Assembly (NCBI GenBank): GCA_012934845.2
Contig: WNNJ02003129.1
Location: 172,532-236,531, forward strand
Length of the DNA: 64,000 nt
From: Pomphorhynchus laevis
Taxonomy: Eukaryota > Acanthocephala > Palaeacanthocephala > Echinorhynchida > Pomphorhynchidae
Direction: 5' to 3'
Below are positions 44,745 to 56,200 of the stretch, piece by piece. Positions within the stretch are counted from its first letter, which is position 1. Every line of letters starts with the position of its first letter. The notes beneath the pieces were generated by a model. It saw only the letters and a program-made list of their open reading frames with translations, was not told the DNA's origin and made no database searches. The translations under genes were made by a program, and so were the position numbers.

Positions 44745-45280
44745 ATAAAATCAACATTTAGTTAGTTTATAAAATTCATGTTTCGAGTGAGTCGACAGCT
44801 CATTTCGGCCTAGTCGAGATTAAAGTAAGCGTGTGTATAGGCTAACGCTTAAATTCGGCCATGTATATAATTCAAGTTTCGATTGAGTCCACAGCTCATT
44901 TTGACACCTAGTCGAGATTAGATTAAGCGTAGATGTCTGTTGGTCATAATAAGGCCATGCACATAATTCAAGTTTTGACAGTCGACAGTTCATTTTGACA
45001 TCGGAGTAAGCGTATATTTCGGTTGTCCCTGAAATTAAGCCATGCATAGAATTTAAGTTTCGATAACTCATTTAGACACATTTGAGGTTGGAGTAATCGT
45101 ATATATTGAATTTGGAATTAGGCCATATACAGAATCAAGTTCACTGATCTGACAGCTTATTTTGACATAGTTGAGATTGGAGTAAGCGTATTTATCAGTT
45201 GGCCCTGAAATTAGGCCATGCAAAGAATTCAGCTGAGTCGAGACTCATTTTGGCAGTCGAGATTGGAGTAAGCGTATCTA
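44745..45280 (+). repeat. Minisatellite, about six units of 83-97 bases
   Basis: The anchor words GAGTAAGCGTAT or close variants occur near 44,824, 44,921, 45,004, 45,090, 45,180 and 45,264. Between them each unit has TTAGGCCATGCA, AATTCAAGTTTCGA, GAGTCGACAGCTCATTTTGA and CAGTCGAGATTGG. Units differ by substitutions and small indels, so the array is not freshly homogenised. Confidence 0.9.
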
Positions 45281-45590
45281 CATTTTTAAGGATAATCTTC
45301 CTTAGTACTAGACATTTTTATAGGTAGGATTTGACTTAACATGATAATGGAGCTTAAGAATTACGATATATTTGGTAAAATATAGTAAAATTAGGAAGAA
45401 TATTTTTAATTTAGGACTTTTTACCGCGTATGCTTCTGTACATAATTATTCAAAATTTATGAAAGGACATGGGCCCTTGCCCCAATTTTAAAGTTTATCT
45501 TAATTAACTTATTGATTTATTCGACTTGACATATACTTCTAACCATTTTGCTAAGATACTCGTTTTTTTAGAAGAAAGCAAGAATTTCGT

Positions 45591-45645
45591 TTTTTATGAT
45601 TGAGCAAAAAACTTTATTAAAAGTTTTTTGCTCAATCATAAAAAA
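45591..45645. repeat. Perfect 25-base-arm hairpin abutting LINE A2
   Basis: The arms at 45,591-45,615 and 45,620-45,644 (core ATGATTGAGCAAAAAACTTT) are exact reverse complements around a 4-base loop, ATTA. One base later the LINE begins. Confidence 0.95.
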
Positions 45646-45647
45646 CT

Positions 45648-47627
45648 GTAGAGTCAGACCTCTTTAGTAGTGATGGTTCGTGTGTAGGAAAACTAGTAGA
45701 CTTCGATAGTGTCACCGAGCGTGTCAAATTTTCCCATTATACGAACATTTTTGTCGGTTATTCAAATGTTCGTAGTCTCCTGGCTCAGTTCTCGGAAATT
45801 AAATTCATAGTTACTTCGAAACGTTTTGATGTATTTTGTATAACCGAAACATGGCTACATTCTGACATTTCGGATGACTGTGTTGCCATCCCTAACTATT
45901 TTGTAATACGTTCGGATCGCTCATGTGGTAAACGTGGAGGTGGGGTAGCCGCCTATGTGCGAAATAGTCTCCTGGTATCGAATATCTCGGCTTTTCGCGA
46001 CGATATTGGTTATTCCTTTGAAGGTCTTGCTTTTACACTGGGAAATGGTCAACGATCCCGATTCTTCGTCCTTTACCGTTCTCCGTCCTATGAATTAAGG
46101 TTAGACTCTCTTAAATCACATTTGCTGAGTTTATCTTCGTATCCTCTGATTTTGCTCCTGGGAGACTTCAATATCCCCCAAATAGACTGGAAAAATAGTC
46201 ATTCACGACCAATTCACGGAATTGGGAAAGTACTGAGTGACTTTCTGTTACTCGAGATGCTACTAGTTCAACATATTAAAGAACCTACTTGTGTGACATG
46301 GACGCCTTCTATTCTCGATTTGGTCTTTACTAAGTGTTTGGGTGACGTTTCAGGTGTTCGTTATGACGCACCAATTGGCAATAGCGATCACTGTGTACTC
46401 TCTATGCGGCTGTCGCTGTTCAACAGAGCCTCACAAAACTCTAATTTTAAAAAACGTTGTTGGGTAGGTGTTGATGCTGATCAATTAGCTGCAAGCTTCC
46501 CAAAAAATATCTGTGATAGTCTTCGTATCCACTTCGGTTTGGAGGTTCCTGTAGTCTTTGATCTGCTCCATGATGAATTGATGCGAATTTCTGATATCTT
46601 TGCTCCGCTACGTGCCTGCAAGTTCAAGCATGGACATCCTCCTTGGTTCGACAGAGAGCTTCTTGATGCTATAAGATCCCGCAACAAATTGTGGCGCGAA
46701 TTTAGGCGTTCTTCTGCTTCAAAACGTGCCTACATCGACTCTCGGAACTTATGCAATCGGCTAAAATTTCAGAAACGCTATTCGTACGAAGATAGTATCG
46801 CCAGGGATGCATCTTTGAATCCTAGGAGGTTTTGGTATTATGTAAGAAACAACAGAACACTTGTCGCCACAATTAGCTCAATCCAAACGCCAACTGAAAC
46901 TTTGACCGATCCGTCCCTAATCGCCCGACATTTAGCTGATAGCTTCTTGGTACAGGCTTTGACCTCTAACAAACTGCATGACTTTAGTTGGAAGTATGTT
47001 CCGGTTGCTCATCGGTGTTGTGTTCGTCCACTCAGAGTAGATGAGGTGTTGGACGAGGTAATGAAGCTCGATTCGTTTACATCTCCGGGACCAGACAATA
47101 TTGCCCCCTTCCTCGTCAAATCCCTAGCGAACGAACTGAGCAATGATTTAACTATGTTCTTCAGATACAGCTTAGATACATCTTGGATTCCTGACAGTTG
47201 GAAGTGTGCAATTGTGGTGCCTATTCCCAAAAAGCATTCTGCTAGCTTTTGCGCGGACTTTCGGCCCATTAGCTTAACTAGCGTATTCTGCAAACTTTTA
47301 GAAAGAATCATTGCTAGTAGAATCAGGGATCATTTGGATCGTAATCACATATTGGTTGAATCTCAACATGGTTTCAGGATCGGACGTTCATGCCTTACTA
47401 ACCTACTAACTGCGCGTGAAAAATGGGCTGATGCTCTGGGGGCTGGGTTTCAGGTTCATACAGTATTCCTTGATTTTTCGAAAGCTTTTGATAGGGTACC
47501 ACACGACGGCATAGTGTCTTTACTGTATCACTATGGACTTCATTCATATATTTGTGAGTGGGTCAGGGAATTTCTATCGAATAGGTCTTTCCGAGTTTGT
47601 GTGGGGAGCGTGTTTTTTATTCGGTAA
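45648..47627 (+). pseudogene. LINE A2 endonuclease and front of reverse transcriptase
   Basis: The frame is open from the element's first bases and carries the same motifs as A1 (ITETWLHSDISDDC, LLGDFNIPQIDW, GNSDHC, VFLDFSKAFDRV). Against A1 I count about ten amino-acid differences over the 556 residues after the first internal Met, for example FFVL for FCVL and DADQ for DASQ. It ends at the same TAA after VCVGSVFFIR. Confidence 0.88.
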
Positions 47628-48559
47628 ATATTAATTCTGGCGTACCGCAGGGATCAGTCCTTGACCCACTGATCTTTATAATCTTCATTAATGATCTGCT
47701 ACTCCGCTTATCATGCTCTCATCTAGCGTTTGCCGACGATCTAAAGATTTGGTCTATCATTAGAAGTCCTGCTGATCGAGTATCGTTACAAAATGATCTA
47801 AACTCCCTGATCAAGTGGTGCGATTCTACCGGACTACGGTTGAATGTTGATAAATGTGTCCTCATGCAACTAGGTCGCCCTATTGAAACTCTAAGGTACT
47901 TTATTGGAGATATGGTCTTAAAGGAAGTGTCTCATCATAAGGATTTAGGGATTATTGTTCATAGATCCTTGAAAACAAAGTTGAACACCGACTTCTTTCT
48001 AGGTAAAGCTACTAGGGCGTTATATTGTATTAAAAATGCATTCCTCAGGTTAAGCTGTCACATGTTCAAGAGGTTATTCATCTCCATCGTCAGGCCACAC
48101 TTGGAATACTGCATTCAGGCTTGTTTCCCTGTCACTAAGCAAGAACTATTAGACCTGGAGTCTATTCTTAGGCGCGGATCGAGGCTCTGTATTTGCTTAA
48201 GTGGTATTGACTATTATGTACGTCTAAGTCGTATTGGGATGTTGTCGTTACGTGAGAGGTTCATATCCTTGGAAATGCTATGTATATGGCATATGTCGAA
48301 TGATGTGGTAGGTTATCCCACCGATGTAATCACTAGGCGGGTAGATCAGTTGCGGGGACATAGCAGAGTCTTGTATAAATTTAGATTTGGCAGATTACCA
48401 AAAGTGTATAGACTCTCAAGAAGAGGAATTAACATGTGGAATTCGTTGCCTGAGGAAGTCGTTGCATCCCCCAGTTTGAGAACGTTTAAATCACGATGCT
48501 ACAAATGGATACATGAACAATGCCGCCATTCAACACTACCACTGGAATACCCTAATTAG
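47597..48559 (+). pseudogene. LINE A2 reverse transcriptase, back half and thumb
   Basis: In the -1 frame: [24 protein letters not shown] and the thumb to STLPLEYPN and stop. It is 320 residues, as in A1, with about five substitutions (for example SRLCICL for LRLCIGL). Both the length and the junction with the first frame are unchanged between copies. Confidence 0.88.
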
Positions 48560-48984
48560 CTACGTTGACTGACCATTTGCTTTTGTTTTATTTTTTTTGG
48601 ACTCTGCCTGAATAGCCTTTTGGCTTTGGTATGTATTGGAATATTAATAAAAATAATAAAAAGCTATTTGACGTTATAAATGTTTGTAGCTTAAACTTTC
48701 AAAATGAGATAGCCCAAACGTTGTTTTAAAACAAATGTTTTAAATTATGCTTGGAGCGTTAAAATTAAGAGCTATACGCTGAGTAACTGTCTCAATGTGT
48801 GTTCCTAAGAATCTTTAATCATGTTTGATCGACATGAAATTATTTGCTCTTCGAATCATTGCGGGTCTCACTCAAATTCAATTATGTACGTCATTTTGCA
48901 ATTATAATATTATATTGCATTAGTCTTTTATAGCAATCGTTTAATAAGACAAAAATATATTTTCAGCTGAGCAAGGACACATTT

Positions 48985-49410
48985 CGAAGGACATATATTA
49001 TTATTCTTACAAGGCTTAGCCATAAGGCTATTTTGCCTGATCACAGTTAAAAAATAAAACTAAAGAATAAGAAACGAAGAAAAAGAAGTCAACAAGCAAA
49101 AAAATCACTGCAAATATATCCATGACTCGTTTCTCATTTTCTTGATGATCCATGTCTTTAATAATTTTTTGAACAAATGCAGACTCTGAGCGGAAGCAAT
49201 TTCCTCAGTCAGAGAATTTCACATATTAAGTACCCAGTGCGATAGTCCTTAGCATTTTGGATACATACATGCTTTGTTTAAAGACAGTTTTGCTGTGACC
49301 TCTCAAAATCGATGAACGTAATGTGATCGAACGACTCGGATAACCGTTCAACCGGTGTACAAGCGCATACATTGACATCGGTTGCATTCTTAGCAAATCT
49401 AATCGAGATG
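48985..49410 (-). mobile_element. Family A-like LINE, 3' end fragment
   Basis: Minus strand: RLNGYPSRSITLRSSILRGH, then SKTVFKQSMYVSKMLRTIAL. The 3' end is CAGGCAAAATAGCCTTATGG, then CTTGTAAGAATAATAAT. The hairpin and the AATAATAAT tail parallel those of A1 and A2, but the body is much older. Confidence 0.65.
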
Positions 49411-49419
49411 CATAGGTGA

Positions 49420-49680
49420 GGGTGATGCTTGCCCTTCAAGCCTCACCCTCACCGTCGCTTGCACCGTGCCCAATGGTTTGACATCCAATGCCTACTCTCA
49501 AAGCGTCGACTCCGTCATTCTTTTCAAGTCTATCCCCGCTATCTCAGACGTGATATCTATTCGCTCACTCCGTCTCCGTGATTCCTATTTTGCTCTTCGC
49601 CGGTCTCATATCAACCTACTACGTACCAAATGGACTCCTGGAAGCATAAAATCATAACTTCCTTCAACCCTAAGTCTCAT
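49420..49680 (+). mobile_element. LINE family B, internal fragment B10
   Basis: This matches B3 at about 17,380-17,620 (PHPHRRLHRAQWFDIQ and LSKRRLRHSF). It ends at 49,680, shortly before the tandem 5' end of B11. Confidence 0.75.
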
Positions 49681-49699
49681 AAAAAAATTACAACTGTTC

Positions 49700-50405
49700 A
49701 AGCAAATTACAATAAATAACATACAATTAATCCAGTTCCCGATCAATCCAGTTCCCGATCAATCCAGTTCCGCTCGCTCCGCTTGCATAATTTTTAGAGT
49801 TAATCAAAGGACGTAAGAAAACAACTAAGACCGACACCAACTATGACAACTGCAAGTACAGTGTTCAATACCCGACTGCAGCGTCTGGACAACAATCGCC
49901 TGCGACAAGAATAAGTCTAAAGAAGACTTATGTGGTTTTTGTGCCAACAAACTAATACGCAACCTTTCCAATAAGCACATATCAACATCCAACACGTCAA
50001 CTCAAACTACCCCGTCGTTTCTAATGTCCTTTCTCCACCCACCGACCCTGCCACCATATACACTTCCCATTCCATGTCATCTTCACTCCCCGACACCCCA
50101 CGTCCCGTCCTTCCTGTCTCGTTTTTCAATAACTTGCATCCATCAATCAAAATCACCTCCACCAACCTCCACTATCCTTCCACTCATAACCTTTCGTCAC
50201 ATCGCTTGCCACCCTCTTTATTATCATTATCCTCTATGTATCCCTTCGTCAAACTAAATCCCTCCGGCGGATCTCGACGTCCGCCGCGTTCCCCTTTATT
50301 ACATTCAAATCACGCCCTCGTATTCACCTCGACACATGATTTAAATTTTTTTCGTGGTCGTGTAGGCGTGCGCCGGCAGGCATTTTCCACGTAAAAATAA
50401 ATCCT
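49700..50405 (+). mobile_element. LINE family B, internally deleted derivative B11 (0.7 kb)
   Basis: The 5' end is like that of B3: tandem ATCAATCCAGTTCCCG units, then GTAAGAAAACAACTAAGACC and the ORF1 leader. After about 550 bases it jumps to the last codons (RPRIHLDT and stop) and the 3' hairpin GCGTGCGCCGGCAGGC. Both ends are kept while endonuclease and RT are gone. It is therefore a short, non-autonomous form with the termini needed for mobilisation in trans. Confidence 0.8.
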
Positions 50406-50559
50406 TTTTTGGACTCATTTTTGTTTTAGAAATCACGGAGTTCCGATCAATAATTTTTTGGAGAGTAATACCAAGTGGTGACGCTGCATTTATATTTTTA
50501 AGAGTAATTCGGCTAGATAAAAGAATCTAAGATTATTCCTTTAACCTTACTAATTTAAC

Positions 50560-51455
50560 TTCATGGAATACACCGATTACATAGTCATCTATGCTCATGC
50601 ACCGCCTATTGCATACACGATATCTGCATTTCTGCCTTCAACTGTATCTCGTCTATCTACAAACGTCTATCATATCTTCATCTCATTCATAACCCCGACA
50701 AGCCCAAAATAATATGGATCCTGCCCTGTAACAATAACATATCTCCTCCCACTGTATATTTTGCCTCATTGATCATCATCATAGTACACAATCTCACTTT
50801 CTTAGGCTTCCATTGCGATGATCACCTTTCCCTTAAACCCTTAATCGGTGACAAGGTCCACTCGTCTAATTTAATTCTTCGTGACATACGTCCCTTATCG
50901 ACTTCCGTTTTTGTATGCCTCTTCTTTCATCGTTTCTCTTCCTTAAAATCGATTACTGCCTCAGCATTTTCGCAATTTTTCCAAAATTCATAATCTTTGC
51001 TCTACAACGCATCATAAACTCCGCCGTTCGATTGCTCCTGCGTCTCCGTCGCTTCGACCACACATCCACATATCTTGCCCAACTCTCTTGGCCTATCATA
51101 TACATCCTAATTCGACTCCGCCTTATCGTAACGTTTCGCATCATTGCTGTCGGCTCCCCATCGTTCATCAACCTTTCTTTCTTAGACGACACTCTCCCGC
51201 CTCTCTCTATCGCTGCGTTTCCGTCATTCTCTCTTACTCCACGTTTCCAATTACTCCAACAACTACGATCTCCGATCCTTCCTCGTCGCCGCCACCCACT
51301 CGCCTGAGAGCAGCTCTCTCGACATCCGCTGCGCATCCTCCTTTATCACATTCAAATACCGCCTTAATTCCTACCTTTTCTACACATGATTTATATTTTT
51401 GTGTGGTCATGTAAGCATGCGCCTGCTCGCATTTGCCACTTTAAAATAAATCATT
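50560..51455 (+). mobile_element. LINE family B, 3' fragment B12
   Basis: It starts just before the ADD region (MEYTDYIVIYAHAPPI). It carries VHNLTFLGFHCDDHLSLKP, FLKIDYCLSIFAIFPKF and LQRIINSAVRLLLRLRRFD, plus a degraded C-terminus. The 3' hairpin GCATGCGCCTGCTCGC, then ATTTGCCACTTTAAAATAAA, follows. It has several frame changes. Confidence 0.85.
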
Positions 51456-51479
51456 TTTAAATGTGTAGGTTCCTTTAAA

Positions 51480-53010
51480 ATTTCCTTAACCGTGCTGTTG
51501 TTTAAAAACATTTGTATTAATGCAGCTTTGACCAATCATTGAGTGTATTCGCTTGACTGTTGAGGTTTCTATTATGTATGCTCCTCGAAGTGCTTACACG
51601 ATCTTGTCTCTTATTGTCTTATCTCGTATGAAAGGTATTCCACCAACTTGGCATGAGAGCGCATGTCCAATGTTGAAGTTCTGTCCACAAATACATTTGG
51701 ATGGGCTGTATAGTGGTTCCTATCCATATCTTGCTGATCTCACGTCTTGAAATTGTTGCTTCGATAAGTATCGACCAGTTTGTGTAACAGAAAAAATGCT
51801 GAGCCATAACGAGTTTCCAAAATTTTTAGTGATATGTATTATATTCTCCTTTTCTATTCTTTTTAGTTCGTCAAATACCTGCATTTGCATTTCTTTGTAT
51901 CGCAATTGTTTTTCTTCCTTTATTTGAAGGGTGATTTTGGATTGAATAATTTCCCATTGTGTGCAATCGAAGTCGTTCATAGGTGCACACATTCGTAATG
52001 AAAATGTGTGTTCTTGTAACGTACTTGAGCTAGATTTATTTATTCTAGTTCTTTATTTATTTATCTAGTTCTTCTAGCCATTGGGAATTGGTTGGAGTTG
52101 TTCTTTTCATGTGTGTCCATCTGAACTGTAGACTCTTGATGGACAGTATGAAAGCGGAGTGGTTATCTATGACAGCTATATCTGTTAATAATTTGATCGG
52201 TAGCATCCATTAATCTACAGTTTTCTTAACCATTTCTTCAATGTATTCTGATTGACCTATGAAGCTACCGAGTATCTTCACTCCTGTTGTTGGGTGATTT
52301 ATTCTTTGCCTAAAGAATAATGTTTATTTATGTCTATTTGTTTGGTTAATGAGCATAGGGCGTTTCGATAGATTGATGTAATATCCAAAACCATGACTTA
52401 GTTCTTGCAAGATATTCCATAGAGAAACCAGATGTTCGTAGGATCTAACACATGTACCATCGTCCGCGTACCACTGATGCATTATATCGGGAATCCTATT
52501 TTATAACTCTCTGATGAGCGGAAGTGAGGCAGCTTCATATGCAGCCATCACGAGGGAGTCGCCCTGCGTTAATCCTTCCTCTGAGCATAACAATTATTTC
52601 TCCAATGCCATGGATGTAGGTGATGCGTAGCAATCACTTAGTATAATCGTCATTGACGGACATATTTTATTCATGTTTTAAAGAGCTGTATGTCTGTTTA
52701 CACAATTAAATGCGTATTAAGCATCTAGTATTAGAATACACTTATCATTCGACTTTTCAAATTCTCTTATAATCAAATGGATTGTCGATTCTATTCCACA
52801 TCGTTGCCCCTCACATATTGAACTTTGCCCGCAACCTTGATCACCTCACAGTGAATGCGCTTGGAGAGTGCAAATTCTACAATTCGATGCAGTACTTCTT
52901 CGATTCCTATGGGCGAATACCTGGACACTTATTCAATGGTATCAACCTGCATACTTTAAAAGCATTCAAGGCAAATATCATTTATTCGTGTTCTTGCGAT
53001 GTGTATTGCA
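51480..53010 (-). mobile_element. LINE family E, RT to zinc-knuckle fragment E3
   Basis: Minus strand, in order: RLIPLNKCPGIRPIGIEEVL (assembled over frames); EGLTQGDSLVMAAYEAASLP; MHQWYADDGTC, with catalytic ADD near 52,460; LSHGFGYYINLSK; SLWLSIFSVTQTGRYLSKQQ; CICGQNFNIGHALSCQVGG, a C-x-C-x8-H-x4-C knuckle; and IRDKTIRDKI. This is the C-terminal half of an RT linked to the CCHC motif that precedes the restriction-like nuclease. It ends before that nuclease, which fragment E2 supplies. Confidence 0.75.
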
Positions 53011-53014
53011 AAAT

Positions 53015-53258
53015 CTGCAACTTTCTCAGATAGTTTTTTGACTCATTACCGGGTTGTGTCAGTAAATTTTCGCTTAATCTTCGCATCTATACAATATTCA
53101 TTGATAAATTGTTGCATTTTAAATAATATTACTTGTACAAATTTTCTATTAATTGAAAATAACAATTTATATATTAATTTATACTATTTTGATAATTTAA
53201 AACAGCTAATTTCGTAACATAGCTGATCTTTAGTAAAAATATCTCTTTTAAAATGTAG
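53015..53258. other. RpL9 upstream region
   Basis: AT-rich sequence between LINE E3 and the RpL9 start. No TATA box or other element stands out. ATGTAG at 53,253 is a two-codon upstream ORF just before the chosen start. A possible acceptor (GATCTTTAG) about 30 bases upstream could serve a leader intron or trans-splicing. Confidence 0.35.
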
Positions 53259-56200
53259 ATGCGTCCCATTGAAACCAAAGAATCTATAACGATTCCCGCA
53301 GATGGTATGTGTAATAAATGTATTTATTTTTTTGTCAAAGTACTTTATTTTAGTTGACGTAAAAATAAAGGCAAGAAAAGTCACAGTTAAAGGACCTAGA
53401 GGAGTTTTGGAACGCGATTTTAGTCACTGCACCGTTATCATCAGGAAAGTTGGTCAGACGATTTCTGTTGAAAAATGGTTCGCTAATCGTAAAGGTCAAG
53501 CTACTGTTCGTTCAATTCTAGGACATATCAGCAACATGATCAAGGGTGTTACCAAGGTAAGTCTTATACAGGTCCAATACATGTTTAATAACCGTTCTAT
53601 TTTACTTTATATGGCAATTGTTTAATCGACATTATATTGTGATGTTGCTTATTTACTCTATGATAACGCAAGGTAGAAGATATACGAAACATCGGCCTTA
53701 CTCTCACCTCTGTTATATACGAGCAAGAAGTCATTTCTAGCCTTACCCTGGCATATCTTAATGATCAGTATACAGTTAAATAGTTTATTATACTTAAATC
53801 AAATGTGCTTTAACGAAATATTAGATTTGTTTGAAGGATATTCGGACTTGACCATTTAATAGAAGATTTTATGTTTACTTATAACGTTTAATTAATTATT
53901 TGTAACCAACACATCTGATATATATAGTATAATTGTATTGCTGCTTGATATAATCTGAATGTAATTTTTAATACAAATTATATTTTCAAGCTTTTTAATT
54001 TAAAATTAAACTATTACTTATAATTTATCATTGAAAATTTTAATTTATAATTTTAATTTTAGTCTAATTTTGATAATTGAATAAAAGATTTACGAATATC
54101 AAAATTCACAAAACGATGAATAAATTAGAATTTTAGTCAAATTTTAAAAATTAAATTATTAAATTAAAGAAAATAAAATTTCATAAAAATATGAGTAAAT
54201 CTGTAAAAATTTTAAAATTAGACTAAAATTCGAATTATACATTAAAATGATACATTATAAATAATTTTTTAATTTAAAATTAACGATGTAAATTATATTT
54301 AAAAGTATATATAGAGATGTATATAGAGATAATTTTTATATTTAAAAGTATATGGGAGATGGGATGCTGTTAGCAAAACGTGTACAGAATATCGACATCT
54401 CCGATAAAATAATGATTTTGACGTCAAATCTCATTTTACAAACACCCAATTGTTAGAGTCTATAAGTTTGGCATCTGAATTATTAGTAAATAAGGAATTT
54501 GTTAGACATTTAAATTCATTTGATTGTATAACTTTACTCAAATTATGTATCACGAATATTAATTTTCAATTTGAAGGTGAAATTTGGGAAAACGTTAATG
54601 GTTTGTCTATGGGTAATCCCCCAGCTTTAGTACTTGCTGAAATATACATGAGAACGTGGGAACTCACACATTTAAAGGATATGAATTCCATTCACACTTG
54701 TCTTAGGTATGTGGATAATGCTTTTATCCTTTTAAATGAACCGTTTATCCCAGATTATTTCTTGGATTCATTACATAATGCTGACTTAAATATTCAGTGG
54801 ACATTAACGAAACAATAAAATTGTATGATATCCTTTCTTGATGTTAAGATTATAAGATCCCTTACAGAAACTGAGGTTTCCCAAAAATTGGTAGCCATCC
54901 GAATATTGTAAGCTGAGAAAGTAATATTCCTAGAAAATAGAAAATTTCTGCAGCTTCGTTACTTTTATTGAGATCGAATACAATCTGCTCTTGTAGCTAT
55001 CTTAAATCGAAAAGTGTTGATATAATTCCGGGAAGTATCCTAAGTAGTGAATATCATTCTACTTGGGCTGTTTTTCAAAATCATATTTTTGAGGAAATAG
55101 TATTAGGAGAAAATTGATAGGACCTAAACTCGAAACAAAATATATAGGTATACCCTATATTAATGATAGATGGAATGGTAGAATAATTGATCACATTTAG
55201 CGTTTTAAAAATGGCACACAAAGCATAATTGTATATTATCAAAAGATGCTTAAAATAAAAATACTTAGGTTTAAACGAAAACCTAATTACAATAAGGATG
55301 GTGTGAATATGTAATTAGTTGATATGATATTAGTTATATAATATGTAATTATTTTGAATACATGTGAATGTTGTGATAGATCAATCAGGGTAAGGATTGT
55401 CTAAACGTATGGACCAACACAAATATTCTATTAAAAGAGGAACATGATCTGGGGTTGTAAGAGATCACTCCTTGAACAATAACCATAGAATAAACTTTGA
55501 AAATGGTCAAGTGATTTCAGTTGAAAATAATGTTTCAGAAAATAAAATACAAGAAACATATTTTATGCACAAAATGATGTATTGAATTAATATTGAATTA
55601 ATAACAAACATTTTATAATTGTATTTTTTTGATCTTGTATTAATTTAATTCTTGAGTTTTCTGTTTAATTTGTGTTTATATTAATTTTTTACAAGAAGCA
55701 TATTTTATGCACAAAAATATAAATTTACTGATGCATAACAATAGGCCAGATATTGAATTCTTATTTTTTTATTAATTTAATTGTTGTTTTATATAATTGT
55801 TTTAATATAATTGCAAGTTTTCATTCATTTAATGTTTATTTATTATTTTATTTAATATTTCAGTTTTATTGTTTTGAGTTTAATGTTAATTTATTAATTT
55901 GTGTTTTATATTAATTTTTTATGCTAATATTTAATTAGGAGCATATCTATTCGTTCAATCCGCTGCACAATGTAAAATGCACAATTGACACTTTTGATCT
56001 GCTGCGCCAAGTAATGCAATTGACAGCTTTACAAATAATTAAACAGTAAAAATATTTTGTACAATTTTATCCTGATAACAGTTGAGTATCGAAAATTCGA
56101 TATTTTTACAATAAAAAATTTCTATTTCACTCTCTACACTAATAAATAACATTTAAAAGTATTTAAATAATATAATTTTGGAATGTCATCTACTTTTCAT

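Larger units (their letters stand above)
45646..48650 (+). mobile_element. LINE family A, copy A2 (about 3.0 kb, EN plus RT)
   Basis: It is the same element as A1: same first base, same 3' module, about 1% different in sequence, and the same single frame change inside the RT. The 3' UTR is slightly shorter (one T-rich run is contracted). The flanking DNA is unrelated to that of A1, so this is a separate insertion and not part of a larger segmental duplication. Confidence 0.93.

Noticed and set aside
50953-51336. 127-residue minus-strand Arg-rich ORF
   Set aside because: It is the complement of the pyrimidine-rich LINE B12 coding strand. Similar shadows occur opposite B3 and B4.
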